NCBI GenBank assembly: GCA_900547805.1
Contig: URIE01000111.1
Span: forward strand, 1-5,654
Origin: an uncultured Collinsella sp.
GTDB taxonomy: Bacteria; Actinomycetota; Coriobacteriia; Coriobacteriales; Coriobacteriaceae
Reading direction: 5' to 3'
DNA length: 5,654 bases
Shown here: in pieces, positions 1-5,576 of the stretch
Numbering within the stretch: the stretch's first letter is position 1
Layout: each line of letters opens with the position of its first letter
The notes under the pieces: generated by a model
Told to the model about the DNA's origin: nothing
What the model saw: only the letters and a program-made list of their open reading frames with translations
The model's database searches: none
Position numbers and translations under genes: made by a program

Positions 1-526
1 GGTTTCCCGTCGGCTCATCGGCCAGAATGATGGGCGGGTCGTTGACGAGAGCGCGTGCGATGGCGACCCTCTGCATCTGTCCGCCCGAAAGCTCGGAGAT
101 ACGGTGATCCCAGTGGTCGACGGGCAACGATACAGCTTGCAGCGCGTGCACGGCGCGCATTTCGCGCTGGCTACGGGGCACATTGGTGTAGGCCAGCGGC
201 AGCATGACGTTTTCGATAACCGACAGGCGCGGCAGCAGGTTGAAGCTCTGAAAGACAAAGCCAATGCTCAGGGCGCGGACTTCGGTGAGCTCGTCATCGT
301 CAAGCTCGGCCACGTTGAGTTCTTGCAGGTAATAGTCGCCCGCCGTCGGTTTGTCCAGACAGCCCAGGATGTTCATGAGCGTTGACTTGCCCGAGCCCGA
401 AGGGCCGGTAATGGCGACGAACTCGCCGGGTTCTACCGCCAGGCTCACGTTGTGCAGGATGTGAGCGCACCCCGCCTCGCTCTCAAAAATGCGGTGCACG
501 TTGCGGATGTCGATAACGGGACGCAT
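1..526 (-). CDS. MacB/LolD-type ABC transporter ATP-binding protein, 3' end cut by the window
   Basis: This is the cytoplasmic ATPase subunit that would power an envelope ABC transporter. The visible 175 residues contain the Walker A motif GPSGSGKST (41-49), the Q-loop glutamine Q93 in FVFQSFNLLPRL, the ABC signature LSGGQ (146-150) followed by MQR, and Walker B IILADEP (166-172, catalytic E171) running into TGN. The D-loop and H-loop lie beyond position 1. The wording around Walker A and the Q-loop (STLMNILGCLD, NLLPRLSVIENV) is typical of the MacB/LolD/FtsE-like branch, which partners with FtsX-like permeases. The family is about 220-250 residues long, so roughly 50-75 residues are missing. 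The ATG at 526 overlaps the adaptor gene's TAA as TAATG and has GAGGA (533-537) six bases upstream, so translation is coupled to the adaptor. One small oddity is Met after LSGGQ, where most relatives have Gln. The exported substrate cannot be told from the sequence. Confidence 0.96.
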   Translation of the reverse strand, partial: MRPVIDIRNVHRIFESEAGCAHILHNVSLAVEPGEFVAITGPSGSGKSTLMNILGCLDKPTAGDYYLQELNVAELDDDELTEVRALSIGFVFQSFNLLPRLSVIENVMLPLAYTNVPRSQREMRAVHALQAVSLPVDHWDHRISELSGGQMQRVAIARALVNDPPIILADEPTGN

Positions 527-1959
527 TACATGTCCTCATCGGCAGACATACTGCTCGAATCCGCGCTGTAGCCGCCGTCAGCCGTTGCGTCCGCTCCGGT
601 GTCCATGACGAGGGTGTCGCCATCGCGCAGCTTGGTAACCGGCACGTTGGGGTTGATCTCGTTGCCCTGGTCGTCGCGCTTGACCTGTGTCTTGCCGACT
701 ACGGCTTCGTTGTCGTTTTGCGTCACGACGGTCAACTTCACGCGACGGGTTTGCTTGCCCTCGTCATCGGTTGCCACGTTGACGTAATAGTGTTCGCCGT
801 CTTCGGCCATGAGCGCCATCGTCGGCACCATTACCACGTCGTCGAGCTGCTCGGTCACCACCGATACCTCGGCTGTCATGCCCGGCTTCAGGCGCGCGTC
901 GGGAGCCTCGATGAGGATGTCGACGTTAAAGGTTGCGCTGCCGCCACCGGAGTTGGAGTCGGAGTTTGCCACCGAGGCGATGCCCGTGACCGTTCCCTGG
1001 CTCACGATATCGGGAAACGCGGGATACGTGACGTTGGCGCTCTGCCCAACGGCGATCTTGGCGATATCCTTTTCGCCCACCTGCACGGTTACCTTCATCT
1101 TGGACAGGTCGGCGATCTGCATGCACTGCTTGCCGCCGCTCGTATCGCTTTCGCCCATGATCATGCCACCTGTTACCGTGGCGCCCACCTTGGCGTTGAG
1201 CTCCACGATGCTGCCTGAGCTCGGGGCCGTTACCGTACGGCTAGCGGCCTTGGCGTTCGCCTGGTCGAGGTTTGCCTGGGCCGAAGCGAGGCTGCGCTGC
1301 GCGGCCGATACGGCGTTCGCGTCCGCTGATGCCGCGGAGACACCAGCCGCTGCGGAAGCTCCATCGGCGTCCGTCGTTGGGGTGGCCTGCGCGGCAGCTT
1401 CGGCTTTCTGCGCGTTGGCGAGGTCTTCCTGGGCGGCTGCAACTGCACGCTGCGCCTCGGCAACGTTGCGATCGAGCTCGTCGTTTTTAATGGTCATAAG
1501 CACGTCGCCCTCGTTGACGGATTGGCCTGCCTGCACGTTGATCGAATCGACCGTACCGTCGACAGAAGGGGAGACCACTGAGGACGAAATGGGTTTGAGC
1601 TGGCCTTTCGCCTCGACAGTTGTGGTAAACGTGCCCTCGGTCACCATGTCGGTCACAGGCCCGCTAGCGCCCTGTGGCTGCGCATTGATAACCAGGGTTG
1701 CGACAATGGAAATGAGCGCGATGGCACCTATGACGCCGGCGGCAATACCGCGTCGAATCAGCTTTTTGCGTCGACGTTCGGCACGTTTTGCCTTGAGCTT
1801 GGCATACGCCTCTTCATCGGAAATCTCGGCCGTATCGTTCGTGCGTTCGCTCTGCTTGTCGGCATGTACGTTTGTAATCAGAGGAATCGTTTCGGTGGCA
1901 CCTTCGGGCGTGCGCTCGGTATCATCTGGGCCCGGGGTGATCGTGGGGACATTCGGCAT
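526..1959 (-). CDS. HlyD/MacA-like membrane-fusion (periplasmic adaptor-type) protein of an ABC transporter
   Basis: This 477-residue protein is the extracytoplasmic adaptor expected to work with the ATPase encoded directly downstream and with a permease outside the window. Residues 1-50 are acidic, Thr/Pro-rich and probably disordered. Residues 51-70 are strongly basic (KLKAKRAERRRKKLIRR) and precede one membrane helix at about 71-93, giving an N-in, C-out topology. The first lipoyl half-motif lies at about 124-160 (VDGTVDSINVQAGQSVNEGD), followed by an Ala-rich coiled-coil pair (about 160-190 and 214-240) split by an Ala/Ser/Asp/Gly/Thr stretch. The second lipoyl half is at about 240-268 (TVTAPSSGSIVELNAKVG), a beta-barrel at about 285-370 (including LKPGMTAEVSV), and a membrane-proximal domain at about 371-452. 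An acidic, Ser-rich tail ends the protein. I chose the ATG at 1959 because AAAGGAGA lies four bases upstream. The frame stays open to an ATG at 2022, but those 21 extra codons run through an inverted repeat and the -10 box and have no ribosome binding site. The adaptor family is certain; the substrate is unknown. Confidence 0.95.
   Translation of the reverse strand: MPNVPTITPGPDDTERTPEGATETIPLITNVHADKQSERTNDTAEISDEEAYAKLKAKRAERRRKKLIRRGIAAGVIGAIALISIVATLVINAQPQGASGPVTDMVTEGTFTTTVEAKGQLKPISSSVVSPSVDGTVDSINVQAGQSVNEGDVLMTIKNDELDRNVAEAQRAVAAAQEDLANAQKAEAAAQATPTTDADGASAAAGVSAASADANAVSAAQRSLASAQANLDQANAKAASRTVTAPSSGSIVELNAKVGATVTGGMIMGESDTSGGKQCMQIADLSKMKVTVQVGEKDIAKIAVGQSANVTYPAFPDIVSQGTVTGIASVANSDSNSGGGSATFNVDILIEAPDARLKPGMTAEVSVVTEQLDDVVMVPTMALMAEDGEHYYVNVATDDEGKQTRRVKLTVVTQNDNEAVVGKTQVKRDDQGNEINPNVPVTKLRDGDTLVMDTGADATADGGYSADSSSMSADEDM
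533..537 (-). promoter_or_regulatory. Ribosome binding site of the ABC ATPase gene, inside the adaptor gene's last codons
   Basis: On the minus strand GAGGA ends six bases before the ATG at 526. It lies within the codons for the adaptor's last acidic residues (Glu-Asp), just before its TAA stop. Together with the one-base TAATG overlap, this supports the start choice and translational coupling of the two genes. Confidence 0.7.
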
Positions 1960-1963
1960 AGCG

Positions 1964-1971
1964 TCTCCTTT
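1964..1971 (-). promoter_or_regulatory. Ribosome binding site that sets the adaptor gene start
   Basis: On the minus strand AAAGGAGA is followed by four bases (CGCT) and then the ATG at 1959. This near-perfect Shine-Dalgarno sequence favours the 477-residue protein over the 498-residue reading that starts at 2022. Confidence 0.85.
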
Positions 1972-1989
1972 ATAGAAAGAACCTCGATA

Positions 1990-1995
1990 ATTATA
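1990..1995 (-). promoter_or_regulatory. Probable -10 box of the adaptor/ABC ATPase operon
   Basis: The minus strand reads TATAAT, an exact match to the vegetative -10 consensus, in an AT-rich patch inside a GC-rich intergenic region. A transcript starting about seven bases downstream would have a leader of roughly 24 bases with the ribosome binding site well placed. No -35 match is visible at 16-18 bp spacing, because that space is taken by a G+C-rich inverted repeat, and there is no TG extension. The promoter is therefore weak on its own, activated by a regulator, or a chance match. Confidence 0.5.
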
Positions 1996-2023
1996 TGCGC
2001 CCACCGGTTGGGGCGGGCGCATA
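1994..2023. repeat. Perfect 9-bp inverted repeat between the transpeptidase and adaptor genes (operator or weak terminator)
   Basis: The arms TATGCGCCC (1994-2002) and GGGCGCATA (2015-2023) are exact reverse complements separated by 12 bases that contain the palindrome ACCGGT. On the minus strand the structure starts about 70 bases after the transpeptidase stop codon and ends inside the TATAAT box of the adaptor promoter. Two readings fit. As RNA it would be a stable hairpin ending transcription from the transpeptidase gene, but it is followed by TAATTAT rather than a run of T. As DNA it could be an operator over the -35 region. The repeat itself is certain; its role is not. Confidence 0.6.
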
Positions 2024-2091
2024 GGACGGTTTCTTTCGGAACTGTTAGATTGGTCGCTGCGGTTCCACGTTGTAGGAATGCGCGCGTTGCA

Positions 2092-3807
2092 CTACGAGTG
2101 GACAACCACGCACAGGCCGACTTTGATGCAGTCGTGAAGTGCCTTGGCGTCTGCCAGACGCAGGTTGATGCAGCCGTGGCTGCCGCACCATTTGTACGAC
2201 TCGGCGTTATCGAAGCTCTTGTCGTTTTGCCAGGTGGCATCGTGGAAGCCGATCATATTGCCCTCGAACGGCATCCAGTAGCTCACCGGGCTTTCGTATT
2301 TGGGCTTACCGGTCTCGGGGTCCTTGGCTCCGATCAGGGTGCTGCCGCCGTCGTTGCTGTTGATCTGCCACACGCCCTCGGGGGTGGCGTCTTCGCCCGG
2401 TTTGCCGGAAATAAAGTTGGCCTCCCAAACGATATTACCGTTCTCGTCATAGTAGCGCGCGTGCTGCTCGGACAGGTCGACGTCGATATACGCCTTCCAG
2501 TCGGGCTCTCCCTTTGCGGTAAAGGTGTCGGCCTTCTGGGAGTACTTGATCTCGATTTCGCCGGTCTGCTTGTTGTTAATGGCGTCCTCGACCTGCTTGG
2601 CGAGCGAGCTGCTGTCGATGGACCAACCAAAGTCGCCGCCTTCGACGGCGCACTGCTTGCCATCGGCGCGCGTCCACCAGCGAGTGGAGCCCACGGTATT
2701 AAAGCCGTTGGCGAGCTCGGCTGCCCAGCTGCTGATCTGCGACGTATCGAGCGTGGGATTGGCCGGATCGGCAAAGCTGATCCACTGCAGCACGGAAGCG
2801 CCATCAACCTTGCCGGCATCCTCGCCGTTGAGCTTGAGGGTCACGTTGACGCCCAGGAAGTTGTTGGCGGCATCGCATGCGGCCTGAATCTGATCATCGG
2901 TCAGCGTTCCATTGAGCGACTCATAGGCATCGTTGCCGAGCTTGGAAAGATCTACGGTCTCGGCCAGCGAGGCAAGCTCGAGCTCGGCATACTTAATGAC
3001 ATGCTCGCGGTTGAGTTTTTCGTTGGAGCGCGCCTTCTCGACGGTAAACTTGCCGGCCTGCTCGTCATAGGAGCTATTGGCCTCGAACGTGCCCGAACGC
3101 CCCTCGTTAAACTCGTCGATGGCGGCGCCCAGATCCTTCTCAAACTTCTTTTGGTCAAAGGTATCGGAGAGCATGGACAGGTCGACGTCTTGATCAAGAT
3201 CGACTTCGTTGGAGGTAGCGGTTGTTTTGGCCTTGCCGCTTAAGGATTCCACAAGGCGGACCGGCCATACAAAGGCTTCGTTGTGGCTGATAATCTCTTT
3301 TGCGGCAGCTTCGCCATCGACGATGGGCTCATCGGACTCGGGCTGATAGGTCCAGCTAAAGTCATCGCCTGTCACGGTGAGCTTATAGTGCTTCCATGCC
3401 GAATTGACCTTGGTAGCGGCAGACGAAGCGTTGGAGAACGAGACGTCGACGCCGGCGATGGTGGGGTTGGGGTAGGCTAGCTGCGAAAACGCTACGATTC
3501 CTACGATATAGACAATGACGATAAGACCCAAGACGACAAAGAGCGTCGTCTTTTTGCCCGACTTATTGTTGCCGGCGGACTTGCGCGCGGGGCCGCGATC
3601 GCCTCGGGCGTGCGTGGGGGGCTGCTTGGGCGCATTGCCGTTTGCCTGGCGCTGCTGTCGCTGTTGGTTTGGGCGTTGGGAAGCGTTTGCAGCACAACGC
3701 TGCTGACCGTGGCTCGGCGCGATAGGACGCGGTGACTGAACGCCGCCGGTGTGCCTGCTCGGCTGCTGCGGATCGGGAATCAGTTGAGTTCGATCGTTTT
3801 GCGACAT
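2092..3807 (-). CDS. Membrane-anchored L,D-transpeptidase (YkuD family) with peptidoglycan-binding-like (PG_binding_4) region
   Basis: This enzyme cross-links peptidoglycan stem peptides outside the membrane through an active-site cysteine; such 3-3 cross-links resist most penicillins. The 571-residue chain begins with about 85 cytoplasmic residues rich in Gln, Pro, Arg, Asn and Ser, ending in KSGKK. One membrane helix follows at about 88-110. Residues about 115-430 form the long extracytoplasmic region typical of PG_binding_4 proteins, including DFGWSID at 392-398. The YkuD catalytic domain is at about 437-571: DVDLSEQHARYY (442-453), TPEGVW (475-480), IGFHDA with H522, and SHGCINLR with S543, H544, nucleophile C546 and R550. 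The layout resembles the Enterococcus faecium enzyme Ldtfm. I prefer the ATG at 3807 because GAAGGA lies ten bases before it but only one base before the alternative ATG at 3816 (three residues longer). The extracytoplasmic part has six cysteines (311, 386, 541, 546, 560, 565), more than catalysis needs. It probably has its own promoter and is separate from the serine dehydratase unit. Confidence 0.95.
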   Translation of the reverse strand: MSQNDRTQLIPDPQQPSRHTGGVQSPRPIAPSHGQQRCAANASQRPNQQRQQRQANGNAPKQPPTHARGDRGPARKSAGNNKSGKKTTLFVVLGLIVIVYIVGIVAFSQLAYPNPTIAGVDVSFSNASSAATKVNSAWKHYKLTVTGDDFSWTYQPESDEPIVDGEAAAKEIISHNEAFVWPVRLVESLSGKAKTTATSNEVDLDQDVDLSMLSDTFDQKKFEKDLGAAIDEFNEGRSGTFEANSSYDEQAGKFTVEKARSNEKLNREHVIKYAELELASLAETVDLSKLGNDAYESLNGTLTDDQIQAACDAANNFLGVNVTLKLNGEDAGKVDGASVLQWISFADPANPTLDTSQISSWAAELANGFNTVGSTRWWTRADGKQCAVEGGDFGWSIDSSSLAKQVEDAINNKQTGEIEIKYSQKADTFTAKGEPDWKAYIDVDLSEQHARYYDENGNIVWEANFISGKPGEDATPEGVWQINSNDGGSTLIGAKDPETGKPKYESPVSYWMPFEGNMIGFHDATWQNDKSFDNAESYKWCGSHGCINLRLADAKALHDCIKVGLCVVVHS

Positions 3808-3817
3808 CGTATGCATA

Positions 3818-3823
3818 TCCTTC
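3818..3823 (-). promoter_or_regulatory. Ribosome binding site deciding between two transpeptidase start codons
   Basis: GAAGGA on the minus strand lies one base upstream of the ATG at 3816 and ten bases upstream of the ATG at 3807. One base is too close for initiation. Ten is slightly long but workable, so the downstream ATG is preferred. Confidence 0.6.
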
Positions 3824-3864
3824 GAATTTCGCCTTATGGCTCATCGTGTTTTTACTGGGCTTGC

Positions 3865-3893
3865 ATTATAGCGATTGCCCTGCTGTTTGTGGT
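3865..3893 (-). promoter_or_regulatory. Probable promoter of the L,D-transpeptidase gene
   Basis: The minus strand has a perfect -10 box TATAAT (3870-3865). At 17 bp spacing upstream is ACCACA (3893-3888), which matches the -35 consensus TTGACA only in its last three bases. The site lies between the serine dehydratase terminator and the transpeptidase start and would give a leader of about 50 bases. Position and -10 quality are good, but the -35 is weak. Confidence 0.55.
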
Positions 3894-3910
3894 ACGGAAA
3901 CGGTGGCATT

Positions 3911-3940
3911 CAAAAGAGGTGGGACATTTGTCCCACCTTT
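3911..3940 (-). terminator. Intrinsic terminator downstream of the serine dehydratase gene
   Basis: On the minus strand a perfect 9-bp stem AGGTGGGAC/GTCCCACCT with the four-base loop AAAT begins 18 bases after the TAA stop and is followed by CTTTTG. An AAA run precedes the stem, so on the plus strand the hairpin is also followed by TTT, but no plus-strand gene ends here. It separates the serine dehydratase transcript from the transpeptidase gene. Confidence 0.85.
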
Positions 3941-3956
3941 GAGTCATTCTTTGCCG

Positions 3957-5564
3957 TTATCCGCACACGCCGCATTTTGCACAGGCCGAAAGTGCGGCCG
4001 GAGCCTGCGCGATGCCGCCCTTTGCCGTCTCGCGCAGCGTGGCCGGCAACGCGTGACCCACCGAGAGCATGACATGTGCCATCTGGTCAAACGGCACCAA
4101 GCTCTTAATGCCGGCGAGGGCGAGTTGTGCCGAGCTAAAGGCCGCTGCCACGCCGATGGCGTTGCGGTTTTGGCAGGGCACCTCCACGAGGCCACCGACG
4201 GGATCGCAGACTAGGCCCAGCAGGTTACTCAGCGCGATGGAACTGGCGTCGAGCGCCTGCTCGGGCGTGCCGCCGAGCATCTGCACCAGCGCGGCGGCTG
4301 CCATGGCGGCGGCGCTTCCCACCTCGGCCTGGCATCCGCCCTCGGCGCCAGCAACGCAGGCGCTAGTGGTGAGGTTGAGGCCGATGGCGGCTGCGCAGTA
4401 GAGCGCGTCCATTACCTGCTCGTCGTCGAGCTGAAGGTGATCGGCGAGCGCCAGCACGCAGCCGGGCACAACACCCGCGGAGCCGGCTGTGGGGGCGGCG
4501 ACGATCACGCCCATGGTAGCGGAGCGCTCGAGCACGCCCATGGCGCGGGCCACGGCGTCGGTCTGGACGGCGCCCATCAGGCTTGTGCTCAAATCGTTGC
4601 GTCCAGTGGCATCGACGAGTTTGGCCTCGCCGCCGATAAGCCCACCGAGCGATCGCTGCGGATTGGCGATGGGGGCCGTGGTCTCCTCGCGCATGACGTC
4701 GAGCACGCGGCGCATGGCGGCGACGGCGTGGGCCTCACCGGTCAGACGCGCCTCGCGCACGGCCATAACGGCGCCAATATTCAGGCCGAGCTCGGCGCAC
4801 GCATCGAGTAGTTGCTCGCCGTCGTCGAAGATCTCCTTGGCCGAGACGCCGGGGGAGAGCGATGAGGCAGAACCGGGGAGCTCGATAAAGGTCGCGTAAT
4901 CGACATTGTCGAGCTTGCGTAGCATGGGGACGACGGTGTCGTCGGGCGCGCCGTCGGTCTCAAAGACGGAGTAGGCCTGGCCGCCCACTTCAGTGCGGTA
5001 GGTGCGGCAGAAGGCGATGTTCACGTGGGCGTATGCGAGCAGGTTGGTGAGCGCGGCGAGCACACCGGGGACGTCCTGGTGTGCCACAAACAGCGTGGAA
5101 TACATGCCCGAGATATCGACGCCGACGCCGTTAATGCGGCTGATGCGCATCTTGCCTCCGCCCAGGCTCTCACCGCGGACCTGTGCCGTGGCGCCCGTGT
5201 CGTCGACCATGTCGATGTCGACGGTATTGGGGTGGATGGAGGCGTCGTCGCCCTTGATGTCAAAGTGATATTCGAGGCCCTGCTCGTGCGCGAGGTCGAA
5301 GGCCTGCTTGATGTTCTCGTCATCGGTGTCGAGGCCCAAGATGCCCGCGACGAGCGCTCGGTCGGTGCCGTGGCCGCGGTAGGTGTGGGCGAAGGAGTTC
5401 CACAGGCCAAAGGTGACTTTGGTGATGCGGCCTTCCAGCAGGCTGGCAGCAACTTGGGCGCAGCGCAGGGCGCCGGCGGTGTGCGATGAGCTGGGGCCGA
5501 CCATGACGGGGCCCAAGATCTCGAATGCCGAGGTCGTAGCTAGTGTTTGCGGCTTGCCTGCCAT
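3957..5564 (-). CDS. sdaA: L-serine ammonia-lyase (L-serine dehydratase), iron-sulfur type, fused beta-ACT-alpha single chain
   Basis: This cytoplasmic enzyme deaminates L-serine to pyruvate and ammonia using an oxygen-sensitive [4Fe-4S] cluster rather than PLP. The 535 residues begin with the beta (ASB-type) domain, marked by VGPSSSHTAGA (22-32), then an ACT domain at about 154-230 (STLFVAHQDVPGVLAAL), then the alpha domain from about 240 (SAKEIFDDGEQLL), with APTAGSAG (357-364). Three cluster cysteines are recognisable: C411 in GGCQAEVG, C453 in CDPVGG and C464 in VPCQNRN. Their spacing (42 and 11) equals that of C343, C385 and C396 reported for the Legionella enzyme. The length matches a fusion of the separate Bacillus-type SdaAB (with ACT) and SdaAA chains, and exceeds E. 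coli SdaA (about 454 residues, no ACT). The tail ACAKCGVCG holds three further cysteines. I chose the ATG at 5564 because AGGAG lies five bases upstream; an ATG at 5606 lacks a good site and would add 14 residues outside the family pattern. The gene is followed by its own terminator. Confidence 0.96.
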   Translation of the reverse strand: MAGKPQTLATTSAFEILGPVMVGPSSSHTAGALRCAQVAASLLEGRITKVTFGLWNSFAHTYRGHGTDRALVAGILGLDTDDENIKQAFDLAHEQGLEYHFDIKGDDASIHPNTVDIDMVDDTGATAQVRGESLGGGKMRISRINGVGVDISGMYSTLFVAHQDVPGVLAALTNLLAYAHVNIAFCRTYRTEVGGQAYSVFETDGAPDDTVVPMLRKLDNVDYATFIELPGSASSLSPGVSAKEIFDDGEQLLDACAELGLNIGAVMAVREARLTGEAHAVAAMRRVLDVMREETTAPIANPQRSLGGLIGGEAKLVDATGRNDLSTSLMGAVQTDAVARAMGVLERSATMGVIVAAPTAGSAGVVPGCVLALADHLQLDDEQVMDALYCAAAIGLNLTTSACVAGAEGGCQAEVGSAAAMAAAALVQMLGGTPEQALDASSIALSNLLGLVCDPVGGLVEVPCQNRNAIGVAAAFSSAQLALAGIKSLVPFDQMAHVMLSVGHALPATLRETAKGGIAQAPAALSACAKCGVCG

Positions 5565-5569
5565 GGTTG

Positions 5570-5576
5570 CTCCTGT
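5570..5576 (-). promoter_or_regulatory. Ribosome binding site that sets the serine dehydratase start
   Basis: The minus strand has ACAGGAG followed by five bases and the ATG at 5564. The upstream in-frame ATG at 5606 has no comparable sequence, so this site decides the start. Confidence 0.85.

Noticed and set aside
809..1975. A 388-codon open reading frame on the plus strand, opposite the adaptor gene
   Set aside because: No ribosome binding site, no recognisable motif, Ala/Ser/Thr-rich composition that mirrors the adaptor's codons; a shadow frame.
1960..2022. A 21-residue N-terminal extension of the adaptor protein from the ATG at 2022
   Set aside because: It would be translated from the inverted repeat and -10 region without a ribosome binding site, while the ATG at 1959 has AAAGGAGA at good spacing.
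2024..2091. A possible second hairpin after the transpeptidase stop (GGAAC/GTTCC with a 19-base loop)
   Set aside because: Only five base pairs with a long loop and no T run; not distinguishable from chance.
1864..3243. A 459-codon open reading frame on the plus strand, opposite the adaptor start and most of the transpeptidase gene
   Set aside because: It has no ribosome binding site, crosses the promoter region and the inverted repeat, shows no recognisable domain, and lies antisense to a gene with clear catalytic motifs. Long antisense frames are common in GC-rich coding DNA.
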